In this document: positions 1-12,010 of the stretch, one piece after another
Layout of the letters: each line of letters opens with the position of its first letter
Position numbering within the stretch: position 1 is the stretch's first letter
Source: Sitta carolinensis
Lineage: Eukaryota; Chordata; Aves; Passeriformes; Sittidae
DNA: 64,000 bases
Reading direction: 5' to 3'
Assembly: GCA_032173965.1 (NCBI GenBank)
Contig: CM063283.1
Span: 36,185,743 to 36,249,742 of the forward strand
Position numbers and translations under genes: made by a program
Notes under the pieces: generated by a model
Told to the model about the DNA's origin: nothing
The model's database searches: none
The model's input: only the letters and a program-made list of their open reading frames with translations

Positions 1-3000
1 GAGAGAGGTGTTTGTGGGCAAGGCAAGACAAGGTGTTGGTTCGGTGATTAGCAGCCTCCCTTTCTAACAGTAATAAAGGAGGGGAAGGTTTCTTCACCAG
101 TGAGGCCATTGCTTGATAGATAAGTCCCATATGTATTTTCAATTTTCTAGTCACAGCACCAGGCCCTGAAGTGCTAAGTATTTTTTCTCAATTTATATCA
201 CATATAATAAGCCAGAAAAATAAAACAACACATCATGATTCTGCACTAAATGATTTTACACTCTCTAGTTACTGAAAAAAGGAAGTATGGAGCACCAGCA
301 AATAATTTTAATTTATGACTGGCAATCAGATAATGTTCTCTGTGATGGATATTGCTTGAGCACTTAGAGAATTGGTCAAACCATGGGAAGCTCTTTTAGC
401 TTTTGTACAATGCATTCCACAGTTTGTGAAGGTAAATATGTTGAGTATTACTTGACTGGCTCTGGAGCTTAAGAATTAAATTAAGAAATTTAATAATATA
501 ATATCAACTCATTCTTGTTACAGGTTTTATTTAAACAGTAATCTGTTAGTTTATTTCAAAAGCCCCATTAGGGAAATCTAATTTGACTGTGATCTGCAAT
601 TTGTCATCTCTACTTCATTCTCAGTCACAGACACCACACATACAGCTGCTGAGTTGAAAAGGAGTGTTGGCGCTTTGTGCAGATTTCTCTCAATCTATTT
701 CTTACTTGGTCTGCAATATTGTGTGCTACAGGGCACAATAAAAATCGCTATTTTGATTTTAGGCATCTGATATATACCTTAATATTAGATGTTTAGCAAA
801 GGAGTCCACTGAAAAAAGAAACTCTCATTCTACATAGCCTTGTTGCAGAGAGGAAAGTGCCTCTGAAGCCTTCCAAAGGGAGATCCTGTGTGCTCAATTT
901 CAGCATCTAAACTTAGCAGATAGGAATTTCCTCTGAGGGCATGGAAAGGCACCTACTGTTCTGCTGAATAACCGGGCAGCATGGGGACATGGATAGAAAG
1001 ACTTTTCAGCAGTCAGTAAAGCATAGGTCAAAGCTTGAGGGAGGGAGGCAGGCTGGCCCTCGAGTCTGGACGACTGTCCCAGAGACAGTTTTTTCTAAGT
1101 GAGATTGAAAGCTTTTTCTGGTGAATAGTTGCCCAAAAAATAACTTCTTGCAAAGAGTGGCTGGGAAGTACACCACAGTACTTCCAAAGCAATGGCAACA
1201 TTCTTTGCTTCAGTATTCGTGTTGTACAGTCTTGTCTGTGTTAAACACATCACCAGTTTGTAGGTGCTTGGTAGCAGGTGTGAGACAACAGCTGACTTTT
1301 CCCTTCTTGATTTTCAGATATGTTTTAAGTTATTCTGCATAAAGATTGTGAATATATATATATATTTGCCTACTGCTGCCTATTCTCTAAAAGCAGTAAG
1401 GGGATTCAGACTCTGGGGATTTCAGTATCTGGTGGTGAGCATTGCTCTGGGTTGATCCTGTACAGCCCTTCACACGGTGTATGGGGATGTGAGGGGTTGC
1501 CTCAGTGCCTTGCTTTTCCTTGCCTCCCGCCTTTCCCTGTGTGCTGTCTGTGGGGCTCAGGATTCATCTTGCCTGCGTGGGTATCTGCATCCAGGGCAGT
1601 TACCTCACTCCCTGTGTATGGGCCGGGTAGCGCTTGGCACGTTCAGGCAGCACTCCCTCAGCCCTGTGTGAGCTGTCTAATTTAGGGACAGAGAGAGGCT
1701 CCAGGCTGTAGCTGCCGTTCCTGTCCATCGCCCACGGGTGGTGCAGACAGCTGCCTGGGACACGCGTCAGCACTGCAGATCCCTGGAGCGAGGGGAGGCC
1801 ATGGCAGTGCACAGTGCCTGACTGGGGAGCCGCTGAGCCAGAAGCTGGGAGTGACAGGATCAGACTGCATGCTCTTGCACCTTCCCTTGCATCTCAGTCT
1901 GCCAGGTTTTAACCACAGGGAAATCAGCTCGTCAGTTTTGGGGGAGAAACTGTTGTTTTAATACAGCCATTTTTAAGCTCGTTGTTTTGGAAATGGCACT
2001 TACCTAGCTGGGTCACAGGACAGTCTGGAATGTCTATTTAAAAGCTTTGCTTTTCATGTCCCGTTATACTGGATGGCAGCTCCCTATGTTGTTGCTTTGT
2101 TTCAGGTCCACTGTAGTCTTACAGGAAAAGAATTCTTAGGAATAAAAATTGTGACAACAATGAAACACTAAGAGCCATGTGTTTGGCGTTATTCTTATTT
2201 ACAGAAACAGAATGTAATTTGCTTGCATATTTGTAAAGTGACCAAGTATGACTATTTTTTCTCAGGGAAATTGCCTTCTTGCTGCAAGCTTTATGTTGGC
2301 TGAGCTTCCAGACTTCTTTCTCAGTAGTTCTTTTGGAATGAGTTCATAGTTCTCCTTCAGTTCAACAAACGCAATCAATAATGTAAAGTTTTAGATAAAT
2401 AAAGTCATTATTTCAAAAAGGGTACTTGGGTGAAATTCCTTTCTGTTACAGTGCTGCTTTATGGAAGTTGCTATGCCTTACAAAATGTGGACTAAGAATA
2501 ATTTATTAATCTCAGATAATATGCTCTGTCTGATAATAAATATTCCAGCATTATGTAGATTTCAGTGGGCTTTGCATTGTAAGCAGCATTTCATCCTTTT
2601 TCTGGCGTGTTTTACAAACTCATTTTGACATGTAACAGCTAACAAAGAGCAGATTTTCCTCTATATGCCTGATACCACTGATGCTTATTACACAGCAAGA
2701 ATAGCATCATTTATTCAGAGCCAAATCTCAAATACACTCCAGAAATCTTTATGCAGCCAAGAGAGAAGAAGGCATTAGTCAAGCCCTAGAAGACCAGTGA
2801 AACTTTAGGGTCCCTCACAGAGGCAATGTGCTGTTTCCATTCCTAGGCAGAACTGATGTGGGTTGGCCTTGGGAGCCATCTCCATAGTACATAGTAATGC
2901 AAACCCTGAACAGAACATTCATCTCCTTATTTCCTGCACATTTGTGTGGTAAAATACATTATTTTACAACTTGCAGCTCTCCCTCCCTGAATATGCATAA

Positions 3001-4652
3001 CTTAAGATCTCCTACTTGTAGAAGCTGAGAGCAGAAGAGGAGAGGCAGAGGGTGATTTTTAGCATGGACTTTTGACCAGTATATTGGTAAAATCAAGAGA
3101 TGCAGAAATTCCTCTTTTTCTCTAGATTTTTTTTCCTTAGGTGGTGTAAGTGGAGGAAACTCCTTTGATGGAAATGTTTTTTCTTTCAAATGTCAAGGAA
3201 AAGAGGAACTGTGCATATAAACTGATGATGCTTGAGATAGTGTATTGTTTTTCTGGAGTAAGGGAGAGACAGAAATTTCAGAGAGGAAATCCTGTCTACT
3301 TGTAGTTATAGCTGCAGATAATTCACAGAGATGGGATTTGTCATTTGTATGTGACTGTTATGACCTTTAGCATGAATTCCTCTTTACACTGAGCTGGGTG
3401 CCTCGGAGTGCTTGTATGAAAATGAGATTAGGGACCCTACCCATGTTCTCTTTGGCTACATTTTGTGATTGATACACTGATGCTAATGTGATCATCTTAC
3501 TTTATTTTTAAATTCTCTGGCATCCATTACTGCAATACAGTAGGAGTTAGTTTTGGATACTGCACTAGCAAAAACGAAATTCCACAGCAGACAGACAGCA
3601 CAACCACAATACCAATGCACTCTCTTAAATGAGTAAATGCTTTTCAAATCTAATTTTTTTCCTAGATCTCTTTTTTTCTCCTTCCTCCTCTTCAGTGTAA
3701 ATCAACTTCTGTGGTTTATTTTTATTTCTTTTGTAGTTTGTATCTTTGTTTCCATCCGTCATTCATTTTCTACACTGATATAGTTTGTTCTCCTGCTTTG
3801 GTTGCAATCATTACTATTGTACTATTCATTATAGGGAACTTTCACCTCATTTTCTTCTTCTACTTGCAGACAAAATACTTTGTCTTGAGTCTCCAAGAAA
3901 CATAAGCGAGGGTGTTTCAGCAGTGCTTGTGTGAACTTTGCTTCCCTCTTCTCTGGTACATCTGTCCGCCATGAACAAATGCACATTTTAAAATTGGCAC
4001 ACAATTGAATGGTGATTTTACAGATGGAGAATTGGCTAGTGCTGGTCCAGAATTCCTCAGTAAAAGATTTTTTTCACTGGAGAGTGATAATTGGTGGAGA
4101 ATGATAATTACTTTAAAGTGAAATTGTGGGAATATATCAATTTCAATTTTACTTGTCTCATGAAGAATACCCAAGTCTGGGATGGATTTTCCCATTGCAG
4201 CAAGACTTTAGAGCAGAAGGTTGTATAGTTGCTGAAATTGGAAGGAAATTGGACCACACACTTAGAAAGAACTGTCTATGGGCTTCTGACCTACCCACAG
4301 GCTGTAACATGGTGAGGCTTGTTTGTTCTACAAACTGAACTGACTTGCTAAAAACATTGAGAGGCATTTGTGCAGATACATAAACGAAAGACAGTGGTGA
4401 CATAGAGCCCTGCAAGGCACCTGTGTTATGGTTGGTTTCCTCACTATGTCATTATTACAGGGATGTTTTATTTTGTTTTGTTTTATTTTTTGTCAGCAGT
4501 CTCAAGTATCATGTGACAGGAAAGAAGAGGTTTCTGCAGTGAAAAGTGTTCCTGGGTTGGACACTGGCTACTGACCCAAGGGCACCGCTGAGCTGGCAGT
4601 GTGCTGTGCCTTAGGTACCTTAGGCAACCTCTGGGCGCTGCTGGACTGTTTG
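1..4652. other. Intronic DNA, no gene seen
   Basis: This is mostly AT-rich unique sequence. A GC-richer patch at about 1480-1870 has few CpGs and is not a CpG island. Short open frames on both strands there show no recognisable domain. No transposon fragment was recognised. Confidence 0.6.
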
Positions 4653-4691
4653 CTTTGGACATAACCTTTGGACATAACCTTTGGACATAAC
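4653..4691. repeat. Perfect 13-bp tandem repeat, three copies
   Basis: The unit CTTTGGACATAAC occurs three times in a row without mismatch, and the flanking bases are not part of the array. This is a short minisatellite-type slippage product and may vary in copy number. Confidence 0.95.
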
Positions 4692-7600
4692 CTTGCAGCA
4701 GGGTTCATTTCTCACGATGCAAGCTATCTAAAAGTTAAGCTCAAGTATTTTGGATTTCTTTAGTGGAGGGATATTTCTAGGTCCAATCACCTTCTCAGTT
4801 ATGATCATATACCTTTCAAAAGGTATCTGTCTTCCCCAGCAGCTGTAAAGAAACCTAGACAACTGGTTTAGGGAGAGTGATAAAACTTCACATTGCTGAA
4901 GTTATATATGAGGAAAGCCCCTCTATATTATTTTCTAAGGCCATGGTGGAAGTCTGTGACTTGAGTAGAAGCTGAACATCTAAATTTGACTTGTGGCAGC
5001 TACTACAGGTGTGATTTCTTCTACCTATCGGAACTCCCTACATGCAGCTCAGACAACTTGTTGAAGTACTGACTTATTCTACAGTGTGTTTATATGGCAT
5101 TTTATAAAGTTATTTCTAGCAAAATCTGTATTCTCAGAAACATCTGTTTGTTTATAAAAATGAATTGGCCTAAAGCCCTTATTAATGACTTTAAGAGCTT
5201 GAAAGACCTATATACCTTTGGGAATTGCTCTTTAGGCACTAAGTATGAACCTGGGGTTTCAATAATCCAATAAACCCATATTATTCTATAAAGGTTTTTT
5301 TTTTTGTTTTGAATATGTGATGTTTCACAAAAGAAAAGTTAAATAACTTGACAGTTGGGCAGTAAAATCAAAGGATGCCATCCTGTGCATGCACTAGGAA
5401 TTTTTTGGTGTGGAAATTTTCTGCTATATGTCCCAAGGCCTTTAGCCAGGATAGCAAGATTCTCCATCAGCCAATGATCATTAGAAACAAGGGCTAGTTG
5501 AATGGCAACTGTAAATCAAAACCAGCATCTACAGAGAAATTAACATCACTTCCTGCTTTGGAAGGGCTGTATTGCTTAAGTGGAAGTGTTTCAGGAGATA
5601 GGGGTATTGTCAAATTGTTCCCTGAAGAAAGCTAATTTGAAAATAAAAATTATTTTACCTTGGTCTACACAAAGCCATATCTTCCTGTCTCCTCTGTAAG
5701 AATAAGTTTCCGTGACTGTTGAGTAGGTCATTCTAGAGCCTTTACCCACACCATTGTTAGGAGGAATATTTTCCTATTGAGAAAAATATTTAAATTAATT
5801 GCATAATAAGCTTGAAGAACTAAGGAATCCTGGTTCTCTTAAAGTCTGAAATCCTGTTTCTGTTTGCCATTAGCTTTGTTTGGTCTAATGATTAGTCCTG
5901 ATATTAACAGAAGTCTGGATGCTAAAAAAAGAAAAGTAACTCAACACTTAAGGTATTTGGGGGACCATTATCTTGGGGTGAAAGAGTTACTTGTAACGTG
6001 TATTGGTTCATTGATACCTTCTGTGTGTCTCGCTTCCTTTACCTATCACACAGAAACTTTCAAAGATCTTGTTTCCCAGCTTTAGTGTCTGTATTGAATT
6101 CCCATATAAATGCTTTCTTAAACATAAGTTAAATTTGTTAATTAATTTAAATTTTTGTCTAAGAAGTACTGATCGTTTCAAGGTAGTTGTCTTACTTTGC
6201 CATTACTGGAATTTTACATTTCTAAACGTGTTTGCACAAACATGCTTTGGAATAAAATGCCATGAAGCAATAGCATACAATTATCATTCATATAGCATTT
6301 TTAATCTTTGGAGTGCTTTGCAAACATTAACTAATTAAATTGTACAGGTCCCCTGTGTGTTCAAATATTATAATTATCCACAGGTTAGTGACTTGCTCAA
6401 GGCCATGCAGCAAAGCAGAGAATGAGTTGGGGTCAGATACATCTGCCTCTTACTCCCATGCTTTATCCACAAAAATGTGTTGCTTCAGAGTGAAGCATGA
6501 GTCATTAGTTGTTAGATATGTGAAATGCATTTTATGGATAGTGAGGCAGGCATTCTGTAATTGCTTGAAGAGCATGACACCGAAGAATGAATTATAAATA
6601 ACATTATGAATTACTGCTACCAAGTTAACAATTTGTATACATATATGGCATCTCTTTCCCCAGTGATTTGTTAGTCAGCTTTTATGTTTTTTCTTTCTAA
6701 ATCAGCACAGAAAGCAGGGGCAGAGCCCTGTGCCTTAAGAAATTTAGAGTTGTAACAAATACTCATAGGTGTGGGTTGGAGAGAAGAACACTGCCAGGAA
6801 AAGCCACAATAAAACTACCTTGGTGAACTGCTACTTTGACTTTCTGATAAGAAAAAGAAAGAGCATTGTCCTCTGCTGTTACTTGAGCCAAAGCTACTTC
6901 TTGTTTCATTATCTAGATTAGGTAAGTTTTTCTCTTTCCATAAGGCAGTTCCTGTGATTTTGTGACAGACATACATGCAGCACAATTAAATCTTAATAGC
7001 AGTGCTTGCACTGATTTTTGGAAATATTGTCCTGAGTGTTTAGGTAAATGCATGCAAAACCACAAAAGTTGTGTAGGTCACAGGTATGTAAACTGCATGT
7101 AAAAGAGAGAATATTAAGAGGGGAACACTGTTTGGCAAGGCATAATTGAAGGAGCATTTAAATACAGGGATAAAAAAAAATTAACCTTCTTTTTTTTTCC
7201 TACCATTTTCCTTTCTCCTGCAAAATAGGAAAAGATTGTGGTAGGTTTTCCCATCTATTAGTTCAATCCTCTTTGACTCCTAGAGATTTCAGCACAACCT
7301 CATTTCTCACAGCAAGTTCTTTTTAGGCTGAAGATAAAAGAGGAATGAATGGAAATTCTTGGATGATGGACATGAGGCGAGGGTTTTTTTTGTGTTGAGC
7401 CTGTGTGACAAGGAGGTGTCACTGTCCATATGTGTGTGACTAGAACATGAGCATTACTATATTGAATACATCACAGAAGGGATACTTGGACCTTGCAGCC
7501 ACCACACGTATGAAATTACTCTGGTCAAAATAAAGGAAGTGAAGGCTAAAACAAGGAGTAAAGCAGCACAGTGGCTGATATTATAGCATCTAATCCTGAA

Positions 7601-8107
7601 GTAATGACAGTCACAGGTTTCAGAGTCAAACTCTGCACCTCCATCATTAGAGCAGTGATAAAAGATGTGTCAAGCATGAGGTTCTGGGTCATATTTTTCT
7701 TTATGTATCCTTATTACATATACTGAGTTGCCACAGGATAAAGTAGTGCAAGGAAATATGAAAGCTGAGGCAGGCAGAAAATAAAGAAGAGGCCAGGGTG
7801 GATCAGAGGAGGCAGCAACAGCCAGAGCTCACTTGTCTAGCCTGTGTGCTAGCTCAGGGGGACATGGGCAGGCTGGCAGGCACTTGAGACAAAAAGCAGA
7901 TTTTCTGCTTTGGAAGAAGTCTGGTGGAGGTGAGGTTCTGAAATAGGTGATTGGCTCCATCAGTGTGGCAGGGCACCTACACAAGGCATTAACAGCTTCT
8001 TAGAGCTGTCTCCACTTACGTCCTGCGTGGGTATTTGGCTGTGAGTTCTCTCTACTCTCTTTGGAGCTTGGGCTTCTGAACTGTAATAGTTCATTAAAGT
8101 AGTTTGG
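4692..8107. other. Intronic DNA, no gene seen apart from SINE fossil
   Basis: The DNA is AT-rich and unique-looking except for the SINE fossil at 6285-6470. The last 15 bases before the poly(A) tract carry an ATTAAA hexamer (see next entry). No exon with plausible splice sites and a familiar protein was found. Confidence 0.55.
6285..6470 (-). mobile_element. Ancient MIR/CORE-SINE-type fossil (minus orientation)
   Basis: In order the block shows CATTCATATAGCATTTTTAA, a GAGTGCTTTGCAAACATTAA stretch, then GGTTAGTGACTTGCTCAAGG, a CAGCAAAGCAGAGAATGAG stretch, and a CTCTTACTCCCATGC tail. This order matches the reverse complement of old amniote MIR-type SINEs, in which a TTAAGTGACTTGCCCAAGG core is followed by a CAGAGC...ACCCAGG...TCCTGACTCC tail. 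Many mismatches show it is very old. I identified it from memory of consensus features; the exact subfamily is not known. Confidence 0.65.

Positions 8108-8141
<34 letters not shown>
8093..8141 (+). mobile_element. Possible 3' end of a retroposed transcript (ATTAAA plus 34-bp poly(A))
   Basis: A run of 34 uninterrupted A residues (8108-8141) starts about 10 bases after an ATTAAA hexamer at 8093-8098. That spacing is what a retroposed mRNA or SINE tail would show. A 7-bp AGCTCAC occurs 2 bases after the tract (8144-8150) and again at 7826-7832, a weak candidate target-site duplication that would bound an insert of about 310 bp. No parent transcript was recognised in 7833-8107, so a simple A microsatellite is equally possible. 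Confidence 0.35.
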
Positions 8142-8142
<1 letters not shown>

Positions 8143-8315
8143 CAGCTCACGTTCCCAGCTTTCCATTGTGGAAATGGAGAGATCAAGTTCTGAGCTTACC
8201 TATTTCTGCCTGTTGTAACACCCAGAGTGTGCTGTCCTCTTTCCATTGGTCATCTCTCTGTACAAACATGTGATAGCCAGCAGTGGTGCAGCCACTCACC
8301 TATGGCATTAAAGCC

Positions 8316-8362
8316 TGGTGATTAGAGCACTAACTCAGGAAGCTGGATATCTTGATTTGTGT
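8316..8362 (+). mobile_element. Ancient tRNA-derived SINE head (MIR-type)
   Basis: The stretch GTGATTAGAGCACTAACTCA followed by GGAAGCTGGATATCTTGAT matches the tRNA-like head of old amniote SINEs (GTGGTTAGAGCACTGGACT...CAGGAGACCTGGGTTC). The A-box region is well kept. The B-box is decayed. The 3' body cannot be followed with confidence. Confidence 0.55.
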
Positions 8363-9220
8363 GAAAAAGATACCTAGGAGTAGTCCTTTTCCTCTTTATA
8401 ATACACTTGCATTTTGGATTGGGAAGTGACTCTTACAGATCCGTTTTATGCTGGTTACATGGTCTGAGATGTGTTTTAGCCATTTTCATAGCACAGATAA
8501 GCTTCAAGGTCCAGAGGCAAGGGTTAGGTATTTCTCTCTGTGGTTTCTGGGTTGGAGAATAGGCTGGGTGGGAGGCCACAGCCCTTTGGCTTTCACGCCA
8601 AACAGAGAGGAGCATAATACGTTTTAGGTGTCAGTGAGGTTGGTTGGATGATGCCTGAGTGTCTTTTGCTTCAGTGCCTGGATACTGTAGGTTCTAAACA
8701 GAGTTTCAGTTGTCTGCTAAATTTCCCACTGTCAAAAATTCAGCATACAAATACTTAACCTCAACAACTGTATTTTGGTCTGCCCTGTTGCTTAGTTGTT
8801 GAAAAGGGAACTAACTTCATGAAAAGGAGTGTTCAAAATTTAGAGTTATGACTTCTAGATAATATGCTGTTGTTTGTATCACCTGTGCAAATAAATGATT
8901 TTCCAGTAAGATACAGAGATGATTGCAAATTAATTGACATGGAAGAGAACTTCTGGTGTTAATGGTTTCCTGTAACCATTTTTCCAGTACATATTGCTTT
9001 TAGTTGAGGGCTGATGGGGCAGGGTAGATTTCGTTGAAGTGCTCTTTGATTAGGTACTGACACATTAAGTGATAAAATAAAATCTGTACCTACTTTTTAC
9101 TATGGGACAAGTACCTGATAAATATTTCTAAGAAGAAAAAGATTCTACATGGAGAGCAGAAAGAGTGTGGAAAAAACCAAAGCAGTGTTAGGTGGTGATA
9201 AAGTTAATAGCTTATACTTC

Positions 9221-9296
9221 TGTAATCTGGTTTTCTAGGCCTGAAGAAACTGAGTTCAGAAACTCAGAAACCTCAGGCCTAGAAAACCAGACTACA
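9221..9296. repeat. 76-nt foldback (two nested stems)
   Basis: The arms CTGGTTTTCTAGGCCTGA (9227-9244) and TCAGGCCTAGAAAACCAG (9273-9290) are perfect reverse complements of 18 bp. Six more base positions outside add five pairs (9221-9226 with 9291-9296, one mismatch). Inside lies a second stem, CTGAGTT (9250-9256) with AACTCAG (9261-9267), closed by a 4-nt loop. Size and shape resemble a pre-miRNA hairpin. A decayed inverted-repeat transposon or a local inverted duplication could give the same pattern. No known miRNA was recognised. Confidence 0.9.
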
Positions 9297-11465
9297 TACT
9301 TCAAAAATTCTTTATATTATTTTGTCATCTATGTAGCATATTTCTGTCATTATCAGAAATTTAGCATGTAACAAATGGCAGAAGCAGTAAAGCAAGCCAA
9401 TATTAACTGTACACTTGAAGCAGGGAAATGCGACAAGTTCAAAGTGTGCATTGCAAAATTTTGAGAAAATAGATGATTTTTAGGTTTCCAAGGACTAGTA
9501 GAAAATGCAATTATATAAATCAGGCAAAGTTGTTCTGAAAATATCCTTTTCACTTTCAACAATTCCTCTTCCAACCTGGACATTTTAATTGAGCATTACA
9601 AAAGATCCAAAACATTTTCAGTGCAAATGCATTCAACTGCTAGTGTGCTAGAGCTTTTATATGATTCATATTGTTATTCTGAAATTTTTGCTAGTTTCTT
9701 GGGCATTGGCCTCGGACTACTTTCACAGTACATTTGAGGTCTGAACCACAGAGAGAAGAACTTAAGGGGCTTATTCATATTCTTGGCTTTCTACAGGTTT
9801 TTCTCTTTTTTTTCCCCTAACTTGGTGGAACTTTTTCCAAAAACCATATGTATGATGCTTCTTGTTTGAGCGCATGCAGTAGATCAGAATTTGTTAGTGA
9901 AAAGGAACATTTCACATAGTTCAAATCTCAGCCAGCATAGGAGTTTGTACAGCTATGGCACTGTGTATTTGTGTTGTTCATTATTCGATACAGTATTTTA
10001 GAAGATTGTCTATTTTCCCTGGAGTTCCAGTTTTAAGTAAAAATGTTAAAGCCTAAGTTTTTCAGTGTTGTGTTGGGAATAATATTACTGAATTCTGGGA
10101 GCAGATGTTCAATGCAGCCACTATTTCCTCTTCATGCAATGTCTGCCTGCTGTAGATTCTCATTAGAGTTTACCTCTCTTTTGCTGATTATTTTTTAATA
10201 AGAAAATATGATTCATCATGATCCTGAATTACCACTGAGTGACATGTGGGCCCTTAAGCTTTGCCTTTGCTCCCGTGAAAGTTAATTGCAGAGCTCCTAG
10301 TGACTTATCATTAGCTGGGACATCTAACGGGAAAATTCAGTCTGAGAAGAGTTTAGAGTGAATGGGAAAATCCTTAAGTGCCTTCCACACTGAGGCTATA
10401 TGCCTTACTTACTTTGCAGTAAGTGTTCCTCAAGCTTGTCTAAGTCCCATTCGATTATTTGGGGTAACTTAAAATTCCTAATTGTCTGTGTTCAATTTCC
10501 AGAGAGAGCATGTGGGGCTGTGCCAGGTCAGCTGTTAACCCTTTTCGTTTTTTCAACTCCAGGTATGAAGCATTTTATTGTGTATTATATAATATTCTGT
10601 TTTATTGATGAAGTCTAGTAGCAGTGCTTTTCAGGTTTCTTTCCCTCTTTATGTCGTGACTGGGGGATATGTGGGGCTAGGCAAGATCTGAAGTTGAGTT
10701 TTGCAATTGTTTTTTTTTTATCTTGGGGCACAGAGGGCGGTGGGAAAGCTGCAATTTTTTTTTTTTTTTTAATTATAAATCCCAGTGTTTAAAGTATGAG
10801 AATAGAAAATACCTTGTCTGATGTTTAATAATATAGTTTAAAGTGTTCAAAGTAGTCTACTGAAATTGAGTAACCATGTGCATCAATGTAGTTGGTGTTA
10901 TAATTGCCAGTTACCATGAAGCAGAGCTGCAAAATGTAGGAAGAGCTCTTTGCAAGTATCCCCTTGCTTTTATTTCAAGGAGGGCAAATTTTTAAAACCT
11001 TACTTCGTAATGTGCCTAGTAGATGCCCTGCTTTTGGGTGCAGGGTTTACATGCCAGTCTGGTGGGGGGATGACTTGGAGGCTTCAGCAAGTGTTGTGAT
11101 GCTATAAGGGTCCTCGGGTTCACCCCACTTGCCCAGGTAGAAATGGTGTCAAAGGACAAAAGGATGTACCAAAGCTGGTAGGGTTCCTGGTTTTGTGGGA
11201 TTCATAGCTGTTGCTTTAGTGGGTTTTTAAAGGCTATGCAGTGATGAAATGTCCTCTCCCAGTGTGCTTGCTTGCCTGTCTTCCTCCCTTCTTTTGTTTG
11301 TTTTCTGTGCCCCTCAGAAGATTTCTTTGGAGTTATGTTTATCATGGGACAAGTGTAAACCCATCAGCTCACTGCTTTATGTGCTCTTGGCCACCTGTGT
11401 GCCCTCTGTCTGTGGAGTACAGAAGACAAAACAACTTTACACATTCAATATAAGCAAATATGTTC
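9297..11465. other. Intronic DNA, no gene seen
   Basis: The sequence is AT-rich with a 16-bp T tract at 10755-10770. Short open frames exist but none shows a domain or credible splice context. Confidence 0.55.
10262..10310. mobile_element. Possible old amniote repeat fragment
   Basis: The stretch GCTCCCGTGAAAGTTAATTG followed by CAGAGCTCC resembles the repeated 'CTCCCATTGAAGTCAATGG' motif of an old interspersed amniote repeat. The match is short and degenerate. It is kept as a low-confidence call. Confidence 0.25.
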
Positions 11466-11469
11466 CAGA

Positions 11470-12010
11470 ATAAATCAAAATCTCCACATTTATAAGTACA
11501 GCTAAGCTTCATAATAAAATTAGGAAGAAGGCATGTTTAAGAGCAATTACACTTTCAAATTGCTAATGAGTAGTCAAATGCAAAAGTCATTCCTCAAGAC
11601 TACTCCTGTCTCCAATTTGCATTTAATTACACTACAAATGGTATATTTATATTGAAATTTTGCAGGATCTTATTACTCAAATATTTTCAAAGTAGAAGCA
11701 GGAACAATTTCTCTCTTAGAGCTAATTCAAATATTTTAAGGTTTCCTTGGCTATGAAATTGAAATGATACATTTATTTTTAAAAAAACAGATTTTTTTTG
11801 ATCTGATTGTATTATCAGTGCAACGTCAGAAATTGTTCTGAAGAGCCTACTAGTCTCTCAAAATGTGTTTCTAAAATACATGCGTATTTCAGATGCAATT
11901 TTTAATGCAGGCTTCTTTAGCTTGCATTAAATTAACTATAATATTTTGCATATCCTTCTATTCTGCAGGACGCATTTTCAAGAAAGAAACTTATGTTCTT
12001 AATTTTTTGC
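11470..12010. promoter_or_regulatory. Candidate conserved noncoding block
   Basis: This is a long AT-rich, non-repetitive stretch with many homeodomain-type cores, for example GCTAATGAG, CATTTAATTACAC and ATTAAATTAAC, and octamer-like ATTTGCAT. It is free of recognisable transposon or simple repeat. Large introns of developmental transcription-factor genes often hold such elements. Conservation cannot be seen from one sequence, so this is only a candidate. Confidence 0.2.

Noticed and set aside
7848..7943. A-box-like TAGCTCAGGGGG and B-box-like GGTTCTGAAAT considered as a tRNA or tRNA-SINE
   Set aside because: The boxes are about 85 bp apart, the B-box is poor, and no cloverleaf stems can be formed.
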